Origin: Geomonas propionica
GTDB taxonomy: Bacteria > Desulfobacterota > Desulfuromonadia > Geobacterales > Geobacteraceae
NCBI RefSeq assembly: GCF_016458235.1
Contig: NZ_JAEMHK010000008.1
Span: 62,001 to 126,000 of the forward strand
Length of the DNA stretch: 64,000 nt
Direction of reading: 5' to 3'
How positions within the stretch are numbered: position 1 is the first letter of the stretch; each line of letters starts with the position of its first letter. Of the stretch, positions 40,701-48,325 are shown piece after piece. Under the pieces are notes generated by a model. That model searched no databases. It saw nothing but the letters and a program-made list of their open reading frames with translations, and had not been told where the DNA came from. The translations under genes were made by a program, and so were the position numbers.

Positions 40701-41285
40701 CGGATGCACCAGGTCAAGCAAGGTGTGCTCCTGCAATTGGGCGAGGCTGCGGGCACCGTAGGTACCGAGTGCCGCGCAGTTTGCGTAGAGAAAGGCGCCG
40801 TCCCGATGCACCAGCACCGCGTCCGGTGCCATTTCGACCAGGGCGCGATAGTAACGCTCGCTCTCCAGCAGCACCCGGTCCTTTTGGATCCGTTCCGCAT
40901 TTTCCCGTGCGATGATCGAGATCCCGGTGAGGAGACCGTTGGGCCCCAAGATAGGGGAAAGGGTGAGGGAGACCTGCACCTCGCGCCCCCCTTTCGCCAG
41001 GCGCACCGTCTCCAGGTTGCGTATCTTTTCCCCTCGCAGCACTTTTTCGGTAATCTGGTGCAGCTCTTCGAGGCGGTCCTGGGGCACCAGCATTTTGATA
41101 TTGTGCCCTACCACCTCCTCGGCAAGGTAGCCGTAGAGGGTCTGCGCCGCATGGTTCCAACTGGTGATGATACCGTCGGGAGTCTTGCTGAGGATGGCGT
41201 CGTTGGAGGAATCGACTATGGCCGCCAAATACGACATGGCGTCTTCCTTGTCCGCTGCCTGTATTGCTCCGGTGTTTCGTGTCAT
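37782..41285 (-). CDS. Multi-PAS sensor histidine kinase
   Basis: A 1167-aa cytoplasmic kinase made of about seven tandem PAS/PAC units (about residues 15-900), for example AAIVDSSNDAILSKTPDG, VEMAPDAVLVHRDG, RFRWLYESSLVAIFFWNRDG and repeated PAC ends such as ATDINDLRETQE. The kinase core is of the IAHQWRQPL type, with His959, and the ATPase shows ILMNAKDAL, EDNAGGIP and GTGIGLFMS. Such kinases sense several cytoplasmic signals or redox states. ATG 41285 is chosen over 41297 because GAGGCGTC directly precedes it. It lies 15 bases after the kinase at 41301 and three before the receiver at 37778, so the genes form one operon. Confidence 0.93.
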   Translation of the reverse strand: MTRNTGAIQAADKEDAMSYLAAIVDSSNDAILSKTPDGIITSWNHAAQTLYGYLAEEVVGHNIKMLVPQDRLEELHQITEKVLRGEKIRNLETVRLAKGGREVQVSLTLSPILGPNGLLTGISIIARENAERIQKDRVLLESERYYRALVEMAPDAVLVHRDGAFLYANCAALGTYGARSLAQLQEHTLLDLVHPDDRQAMRQSIDAVMMGEEPSTLEFRLLRLDDAELFMESSSNRIDYQGIPAIQIIARDVSQRKTAEAEREAMLEELAFQQARFEAVVEQLPVGVVIAEATSGKVVYQNELNRAIFRDNVDEVSSAAEHCRWKMYTPDGAPLPAQRYPLVRAIEEGETVLAEEYQILRGDGTRGFVQVNATPLRDISGNIISGLAALTDITESRSAAKALLESEERLKLALDAAEMGSCDMDTASGQGIWSRRHFLVLGYPAPQEQNGRATIAMWQDRIHPADKDQVLADLDRACKENRLFSSEHRVFRADAEAVVWVNVLGRFWCEDTSCRFIGVIFDVSRRRAIEEELRLSVQRFRNLADSMPQIVWTANPDGNLDYLNAHFENYTGVQRCILAQTKGDPGQLITDCIHPEDQEATAQAWSHAVATGEIYQIEQRIKHRDDSYRWHLTRAVPQLDEEGRVAKWYGTATDINDLRETQEKLRASETRFRWLYESSLVAIFFWNRDGFITDANDAYCELVGYSGLECRGGTLSLADVTPPEEYGKDLAAMDETITRGISRPYQKVFIRRDSKEPVAALTAMARMADSTAEGIGFAVDLTDLKRAEQALQQSEARLKLAVEATGLGIFDVSLQTGKGDWSSIAKEHYGLHRDTDVDLDAVLRLVHPEDRERLEQIVKDARSTNGAGLYSAEYRVVGPDGKPRWLSMRARVSYDQYDVPLRLVGACLNITDIVLAQEALREEMTERVRAVEELRRQEQLLIRQGRLAAMGEMIGNIAHQWRQPLNTLGLIVQELPSFYEQGMFTQQYLEESVSRAMQVINYMSQTIDGFRNFFGPEKEKQKFLAAAVLEQTLAILQAAFAAARITFDVEADPKAEIFGSPNEYSQVLVNILMNAKDALLERKIAEPRILVRLRRQDGKTALCIEDNAGGIPADIIEKVFDPYFTTKGPDKGTGIGLFMSKTIVEKNMKGTLTVNNTELGARFCIEV

Positions 41286-41300
41286 GACGCCTCGCAAGCG

Positions 41301-42887
41301 CTAGGACTCCTTGAGGTAGCTTCCCGACTCCGGGTTTGGCTCCAGGGTGAAGAAGAAGGTGGCACCCTGCCCCACCTCCCCTTCGGCCCACATGCGCCCC
41401 CCGTGCCTGAGTACGATGCTATGGGCGCTGGCGAGCCCGATCCCGGTCCCGGCCCAGCCGAATTCCCCGGGTGCATGGATGGTCTGGAAGGGCTTGAACA
41501 GCTTCTCGGCGTATTTCATGTTGAACCCGGCCCCGTTGTCGCGCACGAAGTAGGTCCGCACCCCGTGCCGGTCGCTCCAACCGAATTCGATGCGTCCCCG
41601 CTCCGTCTTGGAGGTGAATTTCCAGGCGTTGTCGAGCAAGTGCCTGAGAGCTTTGCCCAACAGTTCTGGGTCACCCTTGACCCGGGCTCCCTCGGCTATG
41701 ACAACCTCCACCTTGCGCTGGGGCGCGTCAGCGGCCAAATCCCTGAGGATATCACGGGCCAGCACGCTCAGGTCGGTGTCCCGGATCGCCAAGGTGCAGC
41801 GCGCCAAGTGGGTCAGGCTGTTGAAGGCGTCCATGATCTGTTTGATCTGCTGCACCACGCTGGCGGAACGCTCGGCGTACTGGCGGCAGTTGGCATGGCC
41901 GCAGACGCCGCAATCCTCGACGAGGGCGGTGCAAAACCCCTCCAGGCGCGCCACCGGCGCCCTGAGGTCGTGGGAGACGAAGTAGCTGAAGTTTTCGAGT
42001 TCGCTCACCGTGACCTGTAGCAGCGAGGTGCGCTGCAGCACACGCCGCTCCAGTTCTTCGGTGAGGGAGCGCACCTGCTGTTCGGCCTCCTTCAACTCGG
42101 TCACGTCATGGCAGGTGCCGATCACGCCGATCGTGCTGTCACCGTCCCGCACCCCTTCGACGTCCAGGCGCACGATACGGATCGAACCATCCAGCCTCAC
42201 CACCCTGACGAACTTATGATCCGGTTGATGCTGGGGATCGAGCGCGCTCTGCATGGATTCGGCCACCGCCGCCTGGTCTTCGGGGTGGAAGCGTTCCATA
42301 AAGGAGTGGTAGGAGGCGGGGACTGACTCAGGTTCGACCCCGCAGATCCGGTACATCTCGTCGGACCAGTCCATGTTCTCCGCGGCGAGGTTTCTCTGCC
42401 AGCTCCCCAGGTGGGCAATGCGCTGGGCCGCGGCGAGCTGGCGCTGGCTTTGGGCGAGGCGCCGGTGCTGTGCGCTCACCAGGCGCTTCAGCTCGATCTG
42501 TTCGAGCACCTTGTCCAGCACGGTGAACAGTTCCTGGTAGTTGAGCGGTTTGAGCACGTAGTGGTGTACGCCGATCTCGATGGCGCTCAAGAGGTAGGAG
42601 GTGTCGCTGTGAGCGGTTACCGCGATGATGCGGACGTCGGGATTGATGACCTTTATTTCCCGGGACATCCGGATGCCGTCCATGACCGGCATGTTGATGT
42701 CGGTCATCACGATTTCCGGGGTGTGCTGCCGGTACAGTTCCAGGGCCTGGAGCCCGTTGTCGGCAGAGTAGACGGTGAGGTTCGGGTAGTTCATGGCCAG
42801 CATCCTGGTCACCATCTGGCGCGCGTCGGCCTCGTCCTCGACGTACAGCATGCTGGCACCGGCGCCCTCCCGCTCCTCGTCTATCAT
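41301..42887 (-). CDS. REC-PAS histidine kinase with a Cys cluster next to the phosphorylated His
   Basis: A 528-aa protein with a receiver first (acceptor Asp63 in MTDINMPVMDG), a coiled coil (about 125-155), one PAS (about 155-270) and HisKA/HATPase (about 290-520). His306 lies in YFVSHDLRAPVARL; HATPase has LLDNAWKFTSK, VRDNGAGFNM and GTGIGLASA. Unusual is a cysteine cluster in the dimerisation helices: Cys319, Cys326, Cys329 and Cys334 (CGVCGHANC), which could bind metal or form disulfides. GAGGGGGC precedes the ATG at 42887, which overlaps the stop of the upstream receiver (ATGA). Confidence 0.9.
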   Translation of the reverse strand: MIDEEREGAGASMLYVEDEADARQMVTRMLAMNYPNLTVYSADNGLQALELYRQHTPEIVMTDINMPVMDGIRMSREIKVINPDVRIIAVTAHSDTSYLLSAIEIGVHHYVLKPLNYQELFTVLDKVLEQIELKRLVSAQHRRLAQSQRQLAAAQRIAHLGSWQRNLAAENMDWSDEMYRICGVEPESVPASYHSFMERFHPEDQAAVAESMQSALDPQHQPDHKFVRVVRLDGSIRIVRLDVEGVRDGDSTIGVIGTCHDVTELKEAEQQVRSLTEELERRVLQRTSLLQVTVSELENFSYFVSHDLRAPVARLEGFCTALVEDCGVCGHANCRQYAERSASVVQQIKQIMDAFNSLTHLARCTLAIRDTDLSVLARDILRDLAADAPQRKVEVVIAEGARVKGDPELLGKALRHLLDNAWKFTSKTERGRIEFGWSDRHGVRTYFVRDNGAGFNMKYAEKLFKPFQTIHAPGEFGWAGTGIGLASAHSIVLRHGGRMWAEGEVGQGATFFFTLEPNPESGSYLKES

Positions 42888-43282
42888 TGAGCCCCCTCGC
42901 TGCGCGACAGGATCCCCTTCAACCGGTCCACCGTCATGGGTTTGTAGATGTAGTCGACGACACCGAGTTCCCAGCACTGTTCCTGGTCGGCCTCGTTGTC
43001 CGATGAGGTGAGTATGGCGACGGCGAGCCCCTGCAGCTTCGCGCTCCCCCTGATCCCGCGCAAGAGGTCGAGTCCGCTGATCTTGGGGAGTTTCAGGTCC
43101 AGGAGCACCAGCTTGACCTGGCGGTAGCTCTCATCCTGCTCCATGCGCCTGAACAGTTCGTCCGCCTCTTCCCCGTCCCGCGCGGTCAGGATCTCGTGCT
43201 GGCAGGCCTTGCCGATGATACGGCTGGCCAGGAATAGGTCGTCCGGGTTGTCCTCGACGAGCAGGATATAGGATGGCGCCAT
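42884..43282 (-). CDS. Rcp1-like single-domain response regulator
   Basis: A 132-aa receiver with Asp62 in LLDLKLPKISGLDLL, acidic pocket in LLVEDNPDD and Lys in IYKPMTV. The LLDLKLPKxxG pattern is that of Rcp1/phytochrome-partner-type regulators without an output domain. GGGAG precedes the ATG at 43282; its stop overlaps the next gene's start, so it is translated with the REC-PAS kinase. A terminator-like hairpin at 43320-43361 separates it from the kinase upstream, making it the first gene of the second transcription unit. Confidence 0.92.
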   Translation of the reverse strand: MAPSYILLVEDNPDDLFLASRIIGKACQHEILTARDGEEADELFRRMEQDESYRQVKLVLLDLKLPKISGLDLLRGIRGSAKLQGLAVAILTSSDNEADQEQCWELGVVDYIYKPMTVDRLKGILSRSEGAQ

Positions 43283-43319
43283 GGTGACTCCCTGCTGCCG
43301 GCCGGGTAGCCGTCGGCCC

Positions 43320-43361
43320 AAAAAAAGCCGAGCGTTTCAACGGTTGCTGGGTCTGCTCGGC
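43320..43361 (-). terminator. Terminator between the two halves of the signalling array (minus strand)
   Basis: On the minus strand GCCGAGC (43361-43355) pairs with GCTCGGC (43333-43327) across a 21-base loop, and seven T residues follow (43326-43320). The loop can form a smaller inner hairpin (CAAC/GTTG). It lies about 80 bases after the stop of the kinase at 43444. Confidence 0.6.
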
Positions 43362-43385
43362 CGCTGCCTGGTTGGCAGTGTTAGA

Positions 43386-43403
43386 ATGTGCGCCTTGGCA
43401 CAT
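43386..43403. promoter_or_regulatory. Palindrome ahead of the receiver-kinase operon
   Basis: ATGTGC and GCACAT form a perfect inverted repeat with a six-base spacer (18 bases in all), between the kinase stop at 43444 and the terminator. It could be an operator, but any transcript started here would have to pass the terminator hairpin before reaching 43282. No clear -10 or -35 accompanies it. Confidence 0.3.
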
Positions 43404-43443
43404 TAACAATCGCTTATTCTAGCCTGCTCCACCACCTTGTCAA

Positions 43444-45702
43444 TCACGCCTCCCCTGTCCCTTCCTTGCCGCGAACCTCGATGCGGAACTCGGCGCCGTT
43501 GCCGACGTTGCGCGCAGTAAGCCTGCCGGGGATGTTCTTCTCGATGATCACCTTGGACATGTAGAGGCCGATGCCGGTGCCGCGCTCCGGCCCCCTGGTG
43601 GTGAAATAGGGATCGAAGATCTTCTCCATGATCGCCTCCGGGATGCCGCCTGCGTTGTCGCGCACGGTCACCGCCGAGCTGCCCCCCTCCTCGAAAACGG
43701 CGACCCATATGGCGCGGTCTTCAATCTTGCGATCCAAAAAGGCGTCCCGGGCGTTGAACAGGATGTTGAGGATGGCCTGGGAAAACTCGTTGGGATGGCC
43801 GGTGATGAAGGGAGCGCCGCTTATCTGCAGGTCCACAGATATCTGCAGGGTCCGGAAGCTCTCCTGTACCAGGGACAGCGTTTTCTCCACCACGTCCGCG
43901 ACCCGGAACGGAACCGACTCCTTGTCCGGCTTGAAGAAGTTCCTGAAGTCGTCGATGGTCCGCGAGGTGTGGCTCAATACCTTCATGAACCTGGCCACGC
44001 TGTCGCGCAGGTACTCGCGAGTCAGCCCGCCCCGGTCGTACATGACCGGCAGTTCCTGCACGATGAGACCTAGTTCGTTGAGCGGCTGGCGCCACTGGTG
44101 CGCGATGTTGCTGATCATCTCCCCCAGGGCGGCCAGGCGGTTTTGCTGCAGGAGCATGCGCTCCTTCTCTCCCAACTCCTCCAGTGCCTGCAGCCGTTGC
44201 GCGGTCTCCTCCTCCAGTTCGAACAGCGTCCGGGTCAGCTCTTCGTGCTGCATCTCGATCTTGTGCCGGCTTGCCTCCAGGTCGGCGGTGCGCTCCGCCA
44301 CGCGCTGTTCCAGGTCCTGCTTGGCCTCTTCCAGGGCACCGATCAGCTCGCAGTTGCGATAGCTGATGCCGATGATGGAGGCGGTGCCCATCAACAGGCT
44401 CACATCCCGCTCCACCAGGGGGCGTTTGGTCTTCACGTTCTCCGCGGTCAACACTCCCAGGGAAACGCCGTCGGAGACGATGGGACAGCAGATGAAGGCG
44501 CGGGTGCCGTTTTTGAGGGCGCACGCCAGGGTCCGCTGGCCGAGCGTCTCCTGTTCCTGCTCCAGGTTGTTGATCAGGAAAGGTCGTTGCTCCTTGAGGC
44601 ACGCGACATAGACGTCCCCGACGTGGTCCAGCGGCAGGTCGAGCCCGTTCAGGCAGGCCAACTCCCCGACGCCGTAGCCGTAGCTGGCCTGCAGTTGCAG
44701 CCTCTCCTCTTCCACGTTGACCAGGAATATGGCGCCGCGGTCGTACTCGAGGCGGCGCTGCATGATATCGGCGACGTCCATGAGCATCTCCTCGAGATGC
44801 TTGAGGTTGCCCAGGCGCTGCCCGATCTCGTGGGTCAGCATGGCATTGTTGTAGTTGAGATCGATCTGCTCAAGGAGGTTCTCGATCGATTGGTTGGTGC
44901 TGCTGAGCCCTTCTTTTATGGCCCGCTTCTCGCTCATCTCCGCTGCCAGCCACACCAGGAGGAACAGGCACAGCGAACCGAGCAGGATCTCGACCGCCCC
45001 CCTCCCCTGCAGCGCCACCAGTAGCGCCAGGTTGACGGCGACCAGTACCGGCAACATGAAGTTACGTGCCTTCTTCAGGTAGGTGTAGGCGCTCTTCTCC
45101 CAGGTGACGATGTAACGGCACACCGGGTCGCCCCGGAACACGCACTCGGGCTGCTGGATGGTGGGGAGATGGCGGATCTCGGGGAAATATTGCAGGTCGG
45201 TGAGCTTGTGGTTGAACATGAGCACGATCGCCTCGAAGAAGCCGATCCGGTTCTCGCACTGGTACTGCTTCTCGAGCCCGGCCTCGACCGGTGTCACCGT
45301 GATCTCGACCATGTTGGAGGAGAGCGGGCGTGAGTGGTAGGTCGCGCTCCTGGTGAAGTTGGCGGTGGCCTTGCTGATGATGTCGAAGGTGCTGGAGGCG
45401 TCGACGAGCCCCAGGATGTACTGGCGCATGGCGCCCAGGACGTCGGGCGAGGCGGCGTAGCGTCCTGCTTCCCGCGCGATCTTGGGGTTGCCGGTCATTT
45501 GCAAGAGCCGCTCGTAGAAGCGGTCCACCTGGTCCTGCCGGAACCAGTGCGCCTGGTCGGCCACCTCGTAATCCTTCATCCCGGCGTAGTCGAGCAGCTC
45601 GTTGATGTCGACGTGGCTGTACTTGTGCTTCACCAGCAGGATGAAGGAGTTGATGATCCTGCTGTTGTACAGCGGCATGTCGCGTAGACGGGATGGTTCC
45701 AT
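43444..45702 (-). CDS. Membrane-anchored GAF histidine kinase with unidentified N-terminal sensor
   Basis: A 752-aa kinase. The N-terminal about 215 residues hold an uncharacterised sensory region ending in CVFRGDPVCRYIVTW, a paired-Cys pattern reminiscent of V4R-like or heme/ligand-binding domains. Two hydrophobic segments follow (about 225-270). A GAF domain is at about 315-470 (RGAIFLVNVEEERLQLQAS), then a coiled coil, and an IAHQWRQPL kinase core with His535 and ATPase motifs ILFNARDAF, RDNAGGIP and GTGIGLYMS. Its core is closely similar to the kinase at 37782. The ATG directly follows the stop of the PilZ-type gene, indicating translational coupling. Confidence 0.9.
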   Translation of the reverse strand: MEPSRLRDMPLYNSRIINSFILLVKHKYSHVDINELLDYAGMKDYEVADQAHWFRQDQVDRFYERLLQMTGNPKIAREAGRYAASPDVLGAMRQYILGLVDASSTFDIISKATANFTRSATYHSRPLSSNMVEITVTPVEAGLEKQYQCENRIGFFEAIVLMFNHKLTDLQYFPEIRHLPTIQQPECVFRGDPVCRYIVTWEKSAYTYLKKARNFMLPVLVAVNLALLVALQGRGAVEILLGSLCLFLLVWLAAEMSEKRAIKEGLSSTNQSIENLLEQIDLNYNNAMLTHEIGQRLGNLKHLEEMLMDVADIMQRRLEYDRGAIFLVNVEEERLQLQASYGYGVGELACLNGLDLPLDHVGDVYVACLKEQRPFLINNLEQEQETLGQRTLACALKNGTRAFICCPIVSDGVSLGVLTAENVKTKRPLVERDVSLLMGTASIIGISYRNCELIGALEEAKQDLEQRVAERTADLEASRHKIEMQHEELTRTLFELEEETAQRLQALEELGEKERMLLQQNRLAALGEMISNIAHQWRQPLNELGLIVQELPVMYDRGGLTREYLRDSVARFMKVLSHTSRTIDDFRNFFKPDKESVPFRVADVVEKTLSLVQESFRTLQISVDLQISGAPFITGHPNEFSQAILNILFNARDAFLDRKIEDRAIWVAVFEEGGSSAVTVRDNAGGIPEAIMEKIFDPYFTTRGPERGTGIGLYMSKVIIEKNIPGRLTARNVGNGAEFRIEVRGKEGTGEA

Positions 45703-47760
45703 TCAGGCTCCGGAGGGCAAGCGCCCTTTCGCGTGGCCTTTGAAAAGGCCGTCGCAGTACTGCAAAAAATGGTCGCTGTAGTGCATGTCCAGGGTCCAAA
45801 GCAGGTAGCTCTTCTCTCGGGGGAGCCCGGTTTTTTCCACGTATTCGTGCGGGAAGGTGAGCACGGGCATGCCGTCCCCCTGGTAATGCCTGCTCATCTG
45901 CCTCAAGGAGTGTACGACCAGCTCCGGCGGCGTCTCCTCGTCGATGACGATCACTGTGACACAGTTGGTGAGCTCGGCCATGTTGAAGCCCGCGTCGGTG
46001 CAGTTCACCAGGAAAAAGGCCTTTAGGGCGCCCCCCCTGCGCAGCGAGTAGAGATAGATCTCCTTGTGAAAACCGAGGTCGCGGTAGTCGTCGTTGACCT
46101 CGCTGCTCCCGGCGGCGCCCGGGTAGAGGTCGAAGCCGTCGATCATGAGCCCGCCGGAGACGTGGCGGTAAAACCGCCCCACTTCGGTGAGGTCGAAATC
46201 GCTGCTGGGGGACAATGCCCACGGCTCCGGCCAGGGCGGCTCCTCCCCTTCCGGTCGGTAGTGGGAATAGGCGAACAGGTCAAGGGAGCAGCTTTTCTGG
46301 TCGGCATGCCGGCTGGCGAAGCCTCCGAAGACCCGCGCTGGAAACTTGTTGTCCGCTCGGTAGTAGCAAAAGACGTAGCGCAGGTGCGCAAAGGGGAAGC
46401 TTTCCAGCTCGTTCAGGTATTGCCCCACCTGTTCCAAAACGGCAAGGCCCGCCTTCACCGAGGCCGATTTGCGGGCGGCGTGATGGTGGATGAGCCAGGA
46501 GTTCTGGTAGAAGCGGACCATGGCCAGGTGCCCCAGGATGGCGCCCCGGTTCTGGTAGATGAAGTGGCGCGCGATATGCGGGTTCTCGTTGTACAGCCGG
46601 GCGTAGGTTTGCTTGATCCGTTCCTTATTGGCCTGGAAATAGGCGTATTTCCCGGGATAGATGAAGCCGGTCTGGAAGAAGAAGTCCCACAGGTCGTCAA
46701 GATCGACCTCCGTGCTGACGTAGGCGTTGCGGTCGGCAGCCTGGTGCAGGATAGAGAGGAGCTTCACGTGGTCGCGGATCTCCATTTCCAGGATGGCGCA
46801 CCCGCAGCGTGCGGTCCTCTCCTCACCCTCCTCTCCGGTGACGTTGCGCGAGAGCACCTGCGCCAGGCAATCGAGGGTGAGCCCCTGGGCGAAGCTGATC
46901 TTCACCCCCGGGATCATCATGCCCGGGAGCAGCAACGATTCCGCTTCATTCTCCTCGACGGAGAAGCCGGTGCCGGAAAGGTCGCCCATCTTCAAGTTGA
47001 CCCTTTTGCCGATCAGTGGGTGGTCGAACACGATGTTCGGCGACGGGACCAGCTCCTTGCGCTCGTTGCGGTACGCCTTGGGCCTGAAGCGATGGAAGTT
47101 GTCCTGGTGCTGCTTCAACACGAATGAGCAGCGCCGGCCGTCGAGGTGCAGCGACAGGATGTCGAACGTACCGGAGAAGATCAGGTGCTCCCCGCGCGAC
47201 AGCCTCAGGTGCACCGGTTCCTCCTTGTTGATCCAGTTCAAGGCCTCCGGCCTTTCCCAGGTTCCGGTAACCCGCAGCGTGACAGGAGTGAAGTCGACCA
47301 GATCGCAGTTGAAGAGCACGCCATGCTGCAGCAGTTGTCCGGAAATATCGTTGGCGGGATGACGCCGGATCTTCCTGGCCTGGAACTCGCGGCAGGCCGG
47401 GGGAAGCAGCAGGGAAAGCCCGGCGTCGTCCATGGAGAGCAGCGCGGAGTTCACCACCAGGTACTTTCTGCCGTCGGCGATGAGGAGGTAGTCGAAACGG
47501 TAGGTCTTCAGGATCTGCTGGATGCTCGCGGGCTCATCCCACCGGCACTCCAGCTGTTCCCCCGCGCACGGTTCCGGGCGGGCCCTGAGCAGGATCGCGT
47601 CGTCGTAGACCAGGTGCTTCAGGCAGACCAGCACGGTCTGGTCCTGAAAATTGATGAAGTTCAGGCGGTTCACCAAGTGACTGCGGCTGACGCTCCTGCC
47701 GGTCGCCGGGGTTTCGGCATCGGATGGGACTGCACGAAGTGTGGTTGCCGCGTCTGCCAT
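45703..47760 (-). CDS. PilZ-type domain protein with C-terminal GNAT-like region
   Basis: A 685-aa soluble protein. Around residues 120-220 is a YcgR-N-like barrel, followed by a PilZ-like domain with DLSGTGFSVEE (the DxSxxG signature) near residue 265; the upstream Arg motif is irregular (RPKAYRNER instead of RxxxR), so c-di-GMP binding is likely but not certain. Residues about 350-640 form a large domain with features of acyltransferase (GNAT-like) folds (IYPGKYAYFQANKERIKQTYARLY, GHLAMVRFYQNSWLIHHHAA). It may be a c-di-GMP-controlled transferase. It abuts the kinase at 43444 and lies in the same operon as the regulators at 47824. Confidence 0.6.
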   Translation of the reverse strand: MADAATTLRAVPSDAETPATGRSVSRSHLVNRLNFINFQDQTVLVCLKHLVYDDAILLRARPEPCAGEQLECRWDEPASIQQILKTYRFDYLLIADGRKYLVVNSALLSMDDAGLSLLLPPACREFQARKIRRHPANDISGQLLQHGVLFNCDLVDFTPVTLRVTGTWERPEALNWINKEEPVHLRLSRGEHLIFSGTFDILSLHLDGRRCSFVLKQHQDNFHRFRPKAYRNERKELVPSPNIVFDHPLIGKRVNLKMGDLSGTGFSVEENEAESLLLPGMMIPGVKISFAQGLTLDCLAQVLSRNVTGEEGEERTARCGCAILEMEIRDHVKLLSILHQAADRNAYVSTEVDLDDLWDFFFQTGFIYPGKYAYFQANKERIKQTYARLYNENPHIARHFIYQNRGAILGHLAMVRFYQNSWLIHHHAARKSASVKAGLAVLEQVGQYLNELESFPFAHLRYVFCYYRADNKFPARVFGGFASRHADQKSCSLDLFAYSHYRPEGEEPPWPEPWALSPSSDFDLTEVGRFYRHVSGGLMIDGFDLYPGAAGSSEVNDDYRDLGFHKEIYLYSLRRGGALKAFFLVNCTDAGFNMAELTNCVTVIVIDEETPPELVVHSLRQMSRHYQGDGMPVLTFPHEYVEKTGLPREKSYLLWTLDMHYSDHFLQYCDGLFKGHAKGRLPSGA

Positions 47761-47823
47761 GTGTCCCTCTCGGGGAGATTCAGGACGGCTTTTTATGGGC
47801 GCGAAGAGTGATCCGCCAAAAGG

Positions 47824-48309
47824 TCAGACTGAGGTGCCGGTTTGCTCATGAGCCGGCGGGTGCACCGCAAGCTCTGGGGCGACGTTCAGTCCCAGCCAGT
47901 ACTGCACCAGGTTCTGCATCATCACCAGGAGGGCGTTGAACGAGTTGGGCTTGAACAGAAAGGAGTTGCACCCAAGCTCATAAGCCCGGTTCAAATCCGC
48001 CTCGGCGACGGGCGTGGTGAGGACGACCACTGGAAGCCGTTTCAGGGCCGGCTGTTCCCTGAGCCACGACAAAAGTCCCACCCCGGAGATGTGCGGCAGC
48101 TTCAGGTCGAGCAGCATCAGGACCGGCATCGGGTAGCTGTCCCGGTCCTGAAACGCACCCCGCCCGCTCAGGTAGCCGATCGCCTCCTCGCCGTCTTTCG
48201 CGCTCTGCACCGGCGTTATCACGCCTACCCGCTGCAGTGCCAGCTTGGTGAAATGGGCTTGGTCCTGGTCATTGTCGACCACCAGGATGGTGTGGTTCAC
48301 GTAGCTCAT
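47824..48309 (-). CDS. Rcp1-like single-domain response regulator
   Basis: A 161-aa receiver with Asp68 in LLDLKLPHISGVGLL, the acidic pair in LVVDNDQDQ, Thr in VVLTTPV and Lys in LFKPNSF. It has a short C-terminal tail after the receiver and no output domain. GGGGGGC precedes the ATG at 48309; the longer upstream frame is a shadow of the kinase gene. It lies 16 bases after the kinase at 48326, its most likely partner. Confidence 0.9.
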   Translation of the reverse strand: MSYVNHTILVVDNDQDQAHFTKLALQRVGVITPVQSAKDGEEAIGYLSGRGAFQDRDSYPMPVLMLLDLKLPHISGVGLLSWLREQPALKRLPVVVLTTPVAEADLNRAYELGCNSFLFKPNSFNALLVMMQNLVQYWLGLNVAPELAVHPPAHEQTGTSV

Positions 48310-48325
48310 GGTGCCCCCCCGGGCG

